From positions 1-33,052 of the forward strand of contig JACGCN010000122.1 in assembly GCA_014905825.1 (NCBI GenBank): a DNA stretch of 33,052 bases. The letters run 5' to 3'. The notes under the pieces are model-generated. The model searched no databases, was not told where the DNA came from, and saw nothing but the letters and a program-made list of their open reading frames with translations. Source of the stretch: Lyophyllum atratum (taxonomy: Eukaryota; Basidiomycota; Agaricomycetes; Agaricales; Lyophyllaceae). Of the stretch, positions 9,923 through 20,319 are shown one piece after another; position 1 is the stretch's first letter; every line of letters begins with the position of its first letter. The position numbers and the translations under genes are program-made.

Positions 9923-11731
9923 ATGGCCCAAGTGGAAACCATCGTCTTTCTTTCCCTGGTACTGGACTTGTTCGCCTTTACCATTCCTCTCCCTCTTTTT
10001 CCACGGCTTATTGAGTGGTACACTCTGGTGAGTGCCACGTTCCTACAATTCTAGCTGCTCTGAAATTCTTTTAAACACATAGCGAGAATCCTCAGACCCT
10101 TCAGGCTTCTTGTCACGAACGTTGCGAGCGGTCACCTTCTTCAGGAGCCTCTTCTACAAGTCAAGCTTCCATTCCAAGAGATGGGATGTAGTTCTACTAG
10201 GTGAGTAATGTTGTCATATAAACCATGCTGTGTCTAGACGATCATCCGCAGGAGGGTTTATGGGATCGGTATTCTCGTGAGTTTCAATTGCATTGCCCAC
10301 TACCACAGCCACCTCATGCATGGGAAAGAACTCTACAGTTCTTCGTGTCACCCAAGATCGGTTCGTTGTCCGATAAATATGGGCGAAAGCGCGTCCTTCT
10401 TATAACAATGATTGGGAACATCTTGTCTGCTGTCATGTGCGTTGTATTCCAGAATCTACATGCTTGAAGACCAGCTCACAGTATACAACCCCGCCAGGTG
10501 GATGCAATCCACCTCGTTCGCGTCATACATGCTTTCAAGAGTAATCGGTGGTCTCAGCGAAGGCAATGTTCAACTCGCAATGTTCGTGACCATGTTGTAT
10601 TTCCTCAGACTAACCGTATAACTGGCTTGAACAGTGCCATCCTCTCCGATGTCACTACCCCCGCTAATCGTTCGAAAGCTCTTGCCTACGTCGGCATTGC
10701 GTTTGCCATCAGCTTCTGTATAGGGCCGCCCATTGGAGCCTATTTTGCGTCGCGCCCTCTCCCTCACTCGATGGACTCTTGGGGACTAGAACTAAATGTC
10801 TACGCTGCCCCTGCTTTCCTTACCTTGGTACTCCTGCTCGCAGAGACCGTCTTCCTGATGCTTTTCCTGCCTGAAACCAGAGGCCGAGGCTCTGCCGTTC
10901 ATCAAGGCAAAGAACAGTCAAAAACAGTTACTCCGCACGTCAACGGCAATGGCAGCACCAGCGGCACTTCTAAACCAAAACGCAAGTTTACCGTCGAGCA
11001 ACGGCTAGCAACGCTGGAATCTCTGCGTCGACTCCATTTCCTATTTCTTGGCATATTCTCCGGAGTGGAATTTACGCTGACCTTCTTGACCTTTGATTGT
11101 GAGTATAAACGCATATTCTTCCTGAAACGAGTTGACAGCAGACCGCAGTACTTGATTGGACTAACAAACAAAATGGAATGCTGCTTGGGTCTATCGGCAT
11201 AATGAGCGCCCTCCTCCAAGGTGGCTATGTCCGCCGTGCCACGTCGAAGATCGGTGAGGGCGTCATGGCCCGACGAGGCGTATCCAGCTGTGCTGTGGGC
11301 CTCTTGCTCCTCGCGCTATTACCCCAATGCGTGTCAACGAATGCCACGCTAGCCATGAGACTGCTTCAAGGGGCGGCGCTCTGTCTAGCATTTACGAGTG
11401 CGACAGTAGTCAGTTCTTTAACGGCGTTTGCGTCCCTGCAATGCGAGGAAGTCGTATTCGATGAAGTCACAGGGAAACCCAGGGAAGAACACCCGCAATT
11501 GACGAAGGGGAAAGCTTTGGGGCTGTTCCGATCGTCAGGTCAGCTAGGGCGCGCAATCGGGCCCCTCTTAGGTACGTTTCATCTCTTATCCAACTGGCAT
11601 GACTAAATGGTGCTCCAGCATGTGCATCGTATTGGACCTTCGGCCCGTCCGTAACCTACGCAGTGTCAGCGTTGGCAATGCTCACCATATCGCTCGGCAT
11701 GAAGTCAATAGCAGCGACAAAGTCCACCTAG
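9923..11731 (+). CDS. Major facilitator superfamily transporter (MFSD10/tetracycline-resistance-like)
   Basis: A 12-helix-type secondary transporter of unknown substrate; relatives include human MFSD10. The first helix is VFLSLVLDLFAFTIPLPLFP. The MFS signature follows helix 2: PKIGSLSDKYGRKRVLLITM, matching the G-x3-D-x2-G-R-K/R pattern. Next comes YMLSRVIGGLSEGNVQLA, ILSDVTTPANRSKALAYVG, and the proline/glycine-rich helix 5 FCIGPPIGAYFASRP. A cytosolic loop of about 50 residues (FLPETRG to EQRLATLESLRRLHF) separates the two halves. The second half contains DWTNKQNGMLLGSIGIMSAL and ends LGMKSIAATKST. I place about eight short introns, all in frame; the C-terminal one is at about 11571-11618. 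The start at ATG 9923 (MAQVETIVFL) fits the family. No frame break is seen. Substrate cannot be predicted from sequence. Confidence 0.88.
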
Positions 11732-12177
11732 TCACACCTTCATCTCCCCTTGACTTATAACCCAACGGAATTCAACATCGGGTAGTGCTAGAGAATGATG
11801 AACGGATAGGTTCTATTTATTCAAATTGTCGATAGTGTATGTAAGACGCTCGTGTCTAGGATAGTTAATAGAGCAATGGTCGATCAGCTGCCCCTAGCCG
11901 AGTGCATTATAGATTGGCCGGATAAACGCCAAGGACCAATGTGAGAGGGTTTTTCGAAGATGCGGATAAATTAAATCTTCTGCGGAGGCGACGGCGCAGC
12001 GCACTTCAGCATGAGTTCTTCGTGCCAAGTCGCACCATGTCCCATTGTGTTCAATAGAGAGTGGATGCCAGGGTGATGTTATGAGGTTCAATTGTTCGTG
12101 GGGGTATCGAGGGGGCTGATTGTATAAAGAATTATATGTATAGGATGATGAAAGAGTCTCCATTCACGATAGCGAGG
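11732..12177. other. Convergent intergenic region
   Basis: 446 bp between the stop codons of the MFS transporter (+) and CSG1 (-). It is moderately AT-rich with TTATA/TATATG-type stretches suitable for 3' ends on both strands. The 89-codon minus-strand ORF inside has no recognisable motif. I see no gene. Confidence 0.55.
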
Positions 12178-13916
12178 CTACGAGTCCCATGAGATCAGAG
12201 GGCGGGATGCGCTACGGGATCTCGAGGAACCAGCCCCACCACTGCCGCTGCTGCTGCTGCTGGATAGTCGTCGGGGTGGCGAATCATTCAAGTCGACCAA
12301 CGTGGAGTCATGAGAAGTACGGGAGCTGGATGCAATTTCCGAGGGATACACGGCAGTTAAGCGATCTTGTCGTAGATCACCAGCACTTTCCAAATCCGCA
12401 AGGAAGGGTAGCTTCTCAGGCGGCAGCTGAGAGGCCCGCGAGATAGAGCTTGAAGATGGTATCCGGGAAGGTATAGGAGCTGGCGCGAGCTCTACGTCTG
12501 ATGTTTGCGTGAAAATTGCTGGGAGGAAGAAGAGGACGCCTCGGCTGGGGCGCTGTCGTCTGGGTCGCAGAGGCGTACGTGGGATATCTCGGCTACCCGC
12601 AGAAGACATTCTGTTTCGGAGTCTATGAAAGGCTTCGACAATGGGGCTACCCGTGCGTCCAGCATAAGAGTCGGCAATGGTGGATGTATCGGATAAAGAT
12701 GGCGAGGCGGGCGTAATATCGTCGAATGGAAGATGAAGGACCGAGACGTCACCGTCCATCGAGGAAGGAGACTCGTCTCCATCATCAGGCGAAGGCGGTT
12801 GGGTCGACGAAGCGGACCATCCGCCGAGATGAAGGTGCCAACGGCCTGAACGGTTGGTCAATCGAGGAAGAAGAACGTCATAACCACCAATTCTCCTCAG
12901 ACTATATCTCCGCTGCCTACTACCCGGCAACCTGACAATCCCCACGACGAGAATGATCAACCCGACCCACATCAAACCCTTGCCCCACGTCCCCAAGAAG
13001 CCAATGAAGGCAGCATCGTCGGCGTGCCAACTACTTCCGTAGAAATGTGAGAAGAAGGAGTGAGGCGCCTCCCCTTCCTTGGCATTCTTTCCATACAAAG
13101 ACTTGGGCAGAATTCGTACGTCTTGCATCGAGCTGGTCGGGTGAGACGAGGTGTAGAGACCATACTGGGCAGAAAGGAACATGGGACCGGTGGAGAACAT
13201 GACGGTGGGGTAATTAAGGACCCATGAATGGTCAAAGGTGACGAGATTGTGGATGGTTTGTTCAAGTAAAGCATGGCCTTTCTCAGCAAACATGAGGTCG
13301 TTGGAGACGCCAACGGGGATGGTCTTGGGAAGGATGACCGGATAAATGAGAAGTGGGTCCATGGGGCGCAGACAGCCGATATCGAGGTCTATGTATACTC
13401 CACCAAAGTGGTAGAGGACAAAATAACGAATCGCATCGGCACGCTGGATAGGGTACGTGTAGCCGTCAAAATTCTCGAGGAACCAAGGATAATGGTCGGA
13501 AATAAACTGTCGAGAGCTGGCATCGGTCCACAGTTTGTATTCGCTGGATGAACGGTGAGTGGGAGGAAAGATAACGGTGGTCGAACGCACTAGTCTGGCA
13601 TCATTTCCCTACACGCGTCCGAAATGCCCTTCCAACGAGGGGGCAGGACTTCTGTCTTCCATGTCTGGTGGAGTATGCGAGGTATGCGCTCCACTTGACC
13701 ATGCTCTGTTGCGTTCCAACGGGTGTCGTTCCCAAGAAATGGGACTTCAAGTTCTGATAGATAGGCACTGGGGTTGATGGCAAGGTAGTAGGTTACTGAA
13801 GAGAGAACGACGACGGTCCCGACGAGAAAAAGAGCGAGTATGGTGAGACATATGTACAAAATGCGGCGGCGGTTCATGAGGGGGATAAGGGAAGAAAGAG
13901 GCAATGCCTTGGTCAA
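12178..13916 (-). CDS. CSG1: GT32 mannosyltransferase, CSG1/SUR1-type MIPC synthase catalytic subunit
   Basis: Predicted to transfer mannose from GDP-mannose to inositol phosphorylceramide in the Golgi. Two exons (13916-13591, 13543-12178) total 1692 nt, or 563 residues. A single N-terminal signal anchor spans about residues 18-42 (YICLTILALFLVGTVVVL). The glycosyltransferase part begins IPRILHQTWKTEVLPPRW, then YKLWTD, YPIQRADAIRYFVLYHFGG and VYIDLDIGC, whose DLD is the metal-binding DXD motif. A second membrane helix (GLMWVGLIILVVGIV) lies near residue 300. Yeast Sur1 and Csh1 are about 380 residues. The roughly 250 residues after the second helix here are Ser/Pro/Arg-rich and disordered, and include a poly-Ser run from a GCT/AGC repeat. 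An alternative start at 13877 (MNRRRILYIC) would shorten the cytosolic N-terminus by 13 residues. Confidence 0.88.
12244..12261. repeat. Trinucleotide (GCT)n microsatellite
   Basis: About five GCT units. Read on the minus strand in the CSG1 frame they encode part of the serine run SSSSSSSG near the C-terminus, a likely length-polymorphic site. Confidence 0.7.
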
Positions 13917-14224
13917 AATTAAATTTCTCCAACACCCTTCCTTTTCTGATCAGTCGGACTTGGCGGCACGCCTCCGTTCCTTCCGCAGTCTCGTATTCGC
14001 AGCACAACCGTCTCTCCCTTGCGCAGTGTATCCTTCACTGCCTTCATTACGCATTGTAGCACGCAAGCTACACAGCGTCCACCGCCTATTTTACCTTAGG
14101 GCCCCGTGTCACCTCATCCCTGTTATATCATCGGCTAAACCCATTCCGCGTACGCGACCAACAAAGTTATCAATATCATCAAGTTTCAATTCTCAACAGT
14201 CATTCAAGACATGTCGCACTCGGA
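13917..14224 (-). other. Intergenic region upstream of CSG1 and downstream of SWT1
   Basis: 308 bp holding the CSG1 promoter and leader and the SWT1 3' end. No supported gene. A plus-strand 22-codon ORF begins at about 14211 and overlaps the SWT1 end, without family resemblance. Confidence 0.5.
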
Positions 14225-15823
14225 TCAGAAGGTTGAGATACCAGTGGGCCGCATTCTTGTCAAAAAGATGCCTTCCACATGACGGTCCAGAACTCGCAGC
14301 GATTCCGCTATAGAAGATTCCTCCCAGGCGTCTCCGATTTTACCAAGCCCCTCGAGGGCGACTTCCCAATCTCGCCGCGACCAGTCCTGCCCTCGGCGTG
14401 CTCCTGGGCTAGAATACGGCTTGCTCAGAAACACTTCGACCCGAGGATTCGTCTTCGCAATCTTCTTTTTGTGGTCCAGATATTCCAGAACATCAACCAG
14501 TGACCATTCCCTGTAATGTCGTCTTTGCGCTTGCCACCGTGGCGCATGCCGCGACGCGGAGCTGCCCTCGTCTGTCTGATGACCTCCGCGGACCTCCGTG
14601 CCTCCCACTCGCGCAACCAACTCAAGGAACAAACTCGTAAAGTGATCGATGACTTGTAAGTGGAGTAGGTCGAGCGCGTGGCTAGGTTCGGGTACATAGG
14701 CCACAGGCGCCTCATCGTCTACCACCATCTTATTCGGGTCATCGTCCGCAGGCCGAGGCGACGCAGCTGTGTTGCTCTCGGGGTCTTTGTAGCTGATTTG
14801 GTACGCCCCAAAGTAACTGAGATCAATGCCGTACTCTCCAAAGATCAAAAATGCAATTTCCCGACTGCTCCAGTTTTTTGTGGGAGAGATAGTGGGTATA
14901 CCTATAATTGGAAGAGCGCAGTGAGAGTGGGCACTCGGTAGGACTAAGAGTCCGCACGTACCATTCTCCGCTTTCAAACACAGGATTTTGTCCGCGCTGC
15001 AAAGGAATGTACGTCGTCCTCGTCGGAAATAGGTACAACAATCGTGAATCAGATCGTCATTCATCCCTTCAGGTCCAAAATCCTGTTTCTCATCACTATC
15101 AGTATGCCTCGGGCGAACTAGTATAAGTGTGCCTCGGGCGAAGAACGGACCTCGCCTGGCACCCGGATTTTCCAGTTTCGTGATGCTTTGCATGTCTCTT
15201 CATTCGCCTGCGCTTTCACCATTTTTCGCTCCTTGACCTTCTTTAAAAGCCATGCAGAGGCGCGTCGTGCAAACCATGCTAGGCCGTCGCGGTTCTTTTG
15301 TCTGTATTGAAAGGCATGCGTCAATAATGAGTTCAAACTAGATAGATTGAGAGACGTGCCCATCAAGTTCGTATATAACAATTCCTGGTATCACGAGAAT
15401 GACAGGCAACGATTGTCTTTCCACGTCTTCCACAAATTGTGTGATAACGTCAAAGTGGTGTAGGAGAATATTGGTATCAATGACGACGAAGGTTGAGCTC
15501 TCCGAGAGCGGGGCCTGAGAGCAGAGAAGTGGTAAGTCCACGCGTTCTAGGTATATCCACACCAGGCCCCTTTAGTACTCCATGTTGCGAGACGTGTGCT
15601 TACCTGCATCTCGACATCCTCGTTAGCGAGTTGGTCGATTCTTTGGAGAGTCGCATGAAGATGAGCATCCTGCGGGTCCAGATCTATGGATTTCGCGTCA
15701 TGGAGGCCATCTATGCGTTTTATCATCTGACTCACTGGCGGGTAATGAATTGAGAGAACTAGAAGAATTCGACGAGGAGCTCGAGGCCTCATGGTATCGA
15801 TGTGGCATGGCAATAGAGGCCAT
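14225..15823 (-). CDS. SWT1: SWT1-type RNA endonuclease with PIN domain
   Basis: Yeast Swt1 is a nuclear PIN-domain endonuclease that clears defective transcripts near the nuclear pore. Exon 1 encodes a Ser-rich N-terminus (MASIAMPHRYHEASSSSSNS, ATG at 15823). A GT-AG intron (15684-15735) joins it to NLDPQDAHLHATLQRIDQLA. The PIN domain starts STFVVIDTNILLHHFDV with the acidic metal ligand in DTN, followed by VIPGIVIYELDG, NRDGLAWFARRASAWLLKKV, and after a break MNDDLIHDCC and FLCSADKILCLKAENGI. The C-terminal half contains NWSSREIAFLIFG and a helical region to ISTF. The intron at 15302-15359 appears to start with GC. Between WKIR (about 15165) and NDDLI (about 15060) the frame changes by one base next to a 25-bp tandem repeat. 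Either a very short 33-nt intron or one missing base is needed there. Confidence 0.85.
15105..15142. repeat. Imperfect 25-bp tandem duplication inside SWT1
   Basis: The 13-mer TGCCTCGGGCGAA occurs at 15105-15117 and 15130-15142, a 25-bp period with partly similar spacers. It sits exactly where the SWT1 reading frame changes. Confidence 0.75.
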
Positions 15824-16173
15824 GACCGACACTGTTAGTTCTCTGCACTCCGGTGTGGTAAGGAAAAAGAGCAGATGACGAAAGGACCTGATCGTTGATC
15901 ATGAAAACTTGGTTGTGATCGATTTTCACACTGCTCATTGCTCAATGCAAAGGACAAAGAATCCGTTGTTATCAAATACACTTGTCTATTCAAAATGGAT
16001 GGTATGTATTGCTTGTATCTATAGATGGTTGCGGAGGATTACAGATGCAAAGGGTCGTCGTGTTGGTGTTGAAAAATTTAAGAATAAGTAGTATGCGTTA
16101 TAGAGCCTCCGGGAGTCCTGAGTATCATGTTGATGCCATGCGAGAGTGAGGAGAGGAGAGGCGCGCCAGATGC
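15824..16173 (-). other. Intergenic region between PCF11 3' end and SWT1 promoter
   Basis: 350 bp, both neighbours on the minus strand. Contains AT-rich sequence at 15900-16090 with no conserved ORF. I see nothing further. Confidence 0.5.
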
Positions 16174-18701
16174 TCACGAAACCGTAGACAATGGCGATAG
16201 AGCCAACTTCTTCAACGGCGGAGTGCCGTCAGCCTCACCTGGACTTGTCGAGTCATTTTCGTCGACCTTACGCTTCGTCCCAGCGAGCTTAGCCTCGCGC
16301 GACGGAGAAAGAGACGGGGACTTCGATTTCGAGTCTCTTAGATTTGAAGGTGGTGGTGTTGATCGTAGCGAAGGTGCCTCAGGAGTTGCAGAACGACTTC
16401 TTCCCGTAGCTAGCTCGGAACGTAAGCGTGCGGCAAGACTGTTTGTCGACACAACTGCCTCTGCATGACATGTTGCATGATACACCTATGATGGTACCGT
16501 CAGTCTTAGAAATTAGTGAACGTAAGAATGCACACGAACCCGATCATCCTTCTTCACTGCGTTTTTCCACACCCAGTCCTCGTCGTCCTCGAGGAATTCC
16601 GACTTAAGAGTCTCCTTACATATCGGACAAGATATAGGTTTTGCCTCGTCACCTGGTGGCACCACGACAAACATTGCTCGAAGTTCAGCATCACGTTTTG
16701 CAACCTCAGCAGCGGCGGCAGCCTTAGGATTAAGGCGCCGAGCACCGTCAGCGCGACCTTTGCCTTTAGCATCCGACAAGTCATGTACCCAATCCTGGTT
16801 GTCAGACCTATCAGCATTGATAGAGGAGATATATCAAGAATACCACATACCTCGACTCCAATGAACCAGCTCCGGCTATGACCTCGTCCGATGTTCTGAT
16901 TTGCCTTACGATTCTGTCTGAAATGCATGTCGAGATGATCCTCCATAGTCTTCTTCCCGGTGATCGTGTCAGCAAAACGGATCCCGCATTGTTTACATTG
17001 GGCAGTCAACTGGTCGTACAAGAACTCTACAATCTGAGGCCGTTTCCTGCCTCGCATGTCAGTAAAAAGCAGATACACGAAAGACAAAACGCACCTCGTA
17101 ATATCTGAGCTAGTCAATTTGATCGGCTGCGAGAGAATGGCTTGTCTGTAAGCTCTTGAAGCTTCCCGCTCGAGATCGTCATTCTCGACAATTTGCTGTT
17201 TGGCGGCTTCTTCCTTCGCAGTCGCACCAGCGCCCAAGGGAGTTCCACTTGCGGATACAACGCCAGCTTTGAGGAGGGTAGAAAGGAGGTTTGCGATGTT
17301 CGCTGGGGGGGCTAGTCCCGGTGTAGGAGTCGAACTTGAGGCCGACGCAATAGACAGATGGGGACCTTCGATTTTGACGCCTTCAGCCGGGTAGGACGCA
17401 CTTGAAGAAGGGAAAGGCAGCTGGGTTGACGGTTGCGGTGCAAACATGGATTGAGATTGCCATTGTGTAGGTGGGGCTGCGACCGGGGGTGGTGCTGGCG
17501 GCGCTGTGCTTCGGACAAGACTACGCAGTTGAGTAAGGATCTGTCGAAGCTCTTCTTGTGATACTCCTGCCTCAACAAGCTTTCGTAACTATGAAAGGTG
17601 TGAGAGAGTGTAAGGCTTCAAGTGAGAGGTTACTCACTTGGTGTAGAACGTTGACATGGTTCTGGGATGTTACGTCATAAGGATTAGTTTGCAAAGCACG
17701 TTCCTTTTGTCCTAAAGTAAACTCCAATTCGCTGAGAACTTGTGCTTTCGTGATGTGCCCCGATCCGTTGTAAAAACCAGACGGTGCCTACATAGGTATT
17801 AAATGAGACCGTTGAAAGATGAACTGAAAGACTGCTTACATTGTGAGTAGAACCTCCGTCACCCCACACTCCTCGTTCAATAGCAACTTGAGGGGGTACA
17901 CCAAACAGCTCTTTGCCTTGAGGAGAGCCGGTTCGCCAAGTAAGGAGCATCTCTTCCATTTTGCTTCGAGTATTCTCGTCGACCTGGCCATACGTCTCCA
18001 AGAACAAGGGTATGACGAAAACTGCAAAATGACGAGCATACGGTTCATACACATTTTTAGAAATCGCGTCCAGAAGATAAAACGCGGGCAACTTCATCCA
18101 AGGCGGCACCTACAAATAGGCAAACCAAAAAAGGAAGTGATGAGTCAGCAATCCGCGGTACGGAAGACAAGTCCGGAAGAAGGGGAACACGATCAGAAAA
18201 AGAAAAAAGTACAAGGGACTGCAAACAGAGGATCGATCTCTGATGGTTTTCCTGGTCAACGAGCCGTCTTACTTGTCTTTGTGCTCAATGTAGAACTAAG
18301 ACTACAGTACATGACAAGTGGGCAACACATGGTATGAATGATGTGTAGAACACCGCCGACAATCATGGGGGAAACCAGTGAAGAGCTACCGTGGAGTTGG
18401 AAATAAGACTCACCCGTCGTATATGAGCTTCTAGTGATTGAGCAACTATTTCCGCGTATCGCGAGTAGTCTTGAGCGAGCATCGACAAGTTCTGGATGAT
18501 AGGCCTCGAGTTCACTTGGAGTTCCGCGAGACGGTTGGTGTATTCCCGGCGAAATGAGACTGGATCGAGGTAGATGGGTGCTGGTGGAATCGGCGGAGGG
18601 GGCTGCTGATACTGATACTGATATCCACTGTGAGCGACAGGTTGGGAATAATTCGAGTACGGAGGCTGGCCGTAATGGCTCTGAGAGGAATAGAGAGACA
18701 T
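16174..18701 (-). CDS. PCF11: Pre-mRNA cleavage complex II (CF IA) protein Pcf11
   Basis: Binds the Ser2-phosphorylated RNA polymerase II CTD and links cleavage/polyadenylation with termination. About 660 residues in seven exons. After a Tyr/Gln/Pro-rich start (MSLYSSQSHYGQPP) comes the CTD-interacting domain: RREYTNRLAELQVNSRPIIQ, LEAHIRRVPPWMKLPAFYLL, DAISKNVYEPYARHF, then ENTRSKMEEMLLTWR. A disordered Pro/Ser region follows. The C-terminal half has the first zinc finger (CKQCGIRF...HLDMHF, about 16925-16995) and the second (CPICKE...YHATCH, about 16460-16630), both typical of Pcf11. The C-terminus is Ser/Lys-rich. The first intron (18110-18413) is 304 nt, against 50-60 nt for the others. 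ATG 18701 is preferred; an upstream in-frame ATG at 18740 would add 13 residues. Confidence 0.93.
18110..18413 (-). other. Long first intron of PCF11
   Basis: A GT-AG intron (gtgagt...ttgtag) of about 304 nt splits the CTD-interacting domain between HIRR and VPPWMK. On the coding strand it has pyrimidine-rich tracts near its 3' end. No conserved ORF is inside. Confidence 0.75.
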
Positions 18702-19415
18702 GCCAACGGAACTTATGCGCAGTTGGCGGGGAGGGGCCAAGTCTCAAAAAAAGACAACGGTCGGGGAAATCCTACTGGTAGTCAAGCAGTAGACGGTTGT
18801 GGGGTCGGGTCAAATTTTCAGTCGGTCTCACACGAACTGCCAGACACAGCGAAGACGAATGAGTAGCACGATGGTGGGGGTTGCTGCAAGAGATGCCTGA
18901 ATGACACACCTGTGACAATCAGCTCCATTTCAAACCCCGACCATTGTGCTCGCCTGTCGGAGCTGACTATTACTCCGGCCCGTGCATAGTGCATAGATAC
19001 TTTGACCATTGTTAGCCACACCGTTCAGATAGGGCAAACTATACTACATTTGTTCGTATGAACTACCAGCGCACCAGAAACAGGTCGCACAATTTTTGAA
19101 AGAAAAAATACTGGTAAGACTCGGACGAGTGTGGCAGTGTCGAAATGCTAAATTAGGCAGTGCTTATGTCAGCTGGCTTGAGCAAATCCATCGTCGAATC
19201 CACCATCCGCTCAACACCCCTCAAAATTATCGCTCAAGGTGCGTACCGCTGCCCCGATTTGCTGTCGTTAGGTCCTCTGGAGTCTCCTCGGCGTGCACAC
19301 TCGTTTGACACTCGTTTCAACGATTTCGATGCGGTAGAACTGATGGATGGTGGAAGGGGACTCCGGATGACAGGGGACTTCGCCTAAGCCAGAACTGACT
19401 CTCCTTCGCTCTCAG
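18702..19415. promoter_or_regulatory. Divergent PCF11/RPL9 upstream region with probable RPL9 5'-UTR intron
   Basis: 714 bp without a conserved protein. The last part looks like a leader intron: a consensus donor (CTCAAG|gtgcgt) at about 19239 and a CT-rich acceptor ctctcag immediately before the RPL9 ATG, with branch-like actgac, about 177 nt. Long first introns are common in fungal ribosomal-protein genes. The rest should hold the two promoters; I see no TATA box I would defend. Confidence 0.55.
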
Positions 19416-20153
19416 ATGCGGGACGTCCTCAAGACCGAAGAACTCGAGATCCCCGACAACGTTGAAGTCTCCGTCAAGTCCCGCGTTATCGTTGTCACCG
19501 GGCCCCGAGGAACCCTCACCAAGAATGTTCGCCATGTCAACATGGACATCCGGTTGCTGAGTGGAAAGACGAAGAAGGTGTCCCTGGCCGTTTGGCAGGG
19601 CGGCCGCAAGCATGTTGCATGCCTGCGCACGATCAGGACGCTGATCAACAACATGGTCATCGGTGTTACACAGGTTCGTACAGCCATGTCGTATCTGGAC
19701 ACACTATGCTCATATTATCTGCTCTAGGGCTTCCGATACAAAATGCGCGCCGTCTACGCCCATTTCCCCATTAATTGCATCATTCAAAACGATGGAACTC
19801 AGGTGGAGATCCGCAATTTCCTTGGCGAAAAAGTACGTCTAGACTCAACCCTTCACGTTTACTCCTTATGCTGATCTATTATTGAAGACTGTGCGACATG
19901 TCGGCATGTTGAACGGCGTCAACATCACGGAGTCGGCGGCGCAGAAAGATGAGCTGATTCTTGAGGGTAACGATATTGATATGGTGTCGCAATCTGGTGG
20001 GTGCAGTCAACATATGCGCAAGAATTGTAAGTCTGACACCATTTCGCAGCTGCATCGATCCAGGGTATTTGCCGTGTACGGAACAAGGATATCCGTAAAT
20101 TCTTGGACGGCATCTACGTCTCGGACAAGGGCCCGATCAAGGCTGAGGAGTAG
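19416..20153 (+). CDS. RPL9: 60S ribosomal protein L9 (uL6)
   Basis: Large-subunit protein bound near the factor-binding stalk base. Four exons (19416-19673, 19728-19832, 19888-19996, 20050-20153) total 576 nt, giving 191 residues, the same length as yeast Rpl9. Diagnostic stretches: [20 protein letters not shown] near the start, [20 protein letters not shown] at the first junction, [22 protein letters not shown] and [20 protein letters not shown] at the end. Introns are 50-55 nt with consensus sites. The ATG directly follows a splice-acceptor-like CTCAG, suggesting a leader intron ends at the start codon. No frame break. Confidence 0.96.
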
Positions 20154-20319
20154 ATGTTTTGAGTGTGGTATTATGTACATCCCATGTTTACATGCCCGAG
20201 TCTCCTTCCTATGAGCATGATCTGAACACCTCCGTTGTGCACATAAGTCAGAAAGCGATTAAATTCGGCTGTATATTCTACTTGACTTTAACCCAGGTGA
20301 TATCGAGGAACGAAGAACG

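Noticed and set aside
12189..12935. Several plus-strand ORFs of 60-90 codons
   Set aside because: Shadows of the CSG1 C-terminal tail, whose biased Ser/Arg codons keep the opposite frames open.
14211..14281. Short ORF MSHSDQKVEIPVGRILVKKM
   Set aside because: Only 22 codons, antisense to the SWT1 end, with no resemblance to a known small protein.
13840..14313. 157-codon plus-strand ORF over the CSG1 start
   Set aside because: Runs through the CSG1 signal anchor on the opposite strand, and I see no family motif.
15690..15880. Plus-strand reading NELRELEEFDEELEASWYRC that looks like a charged helical protein
   Set aside because: It is the antisense of the Ser-rich first exon of SWT1. AGC/TCT serine runs read backwards give Glu/Leu-rich frames, and the minus-strand exon has a clean splice to a conserved segment.
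18110..18340. Plus-strand Lys-rich ORF inside the PCF11 intron
   Set aside because: It is the complement of the intron's pyrimidine tract and shows no conserved motif.
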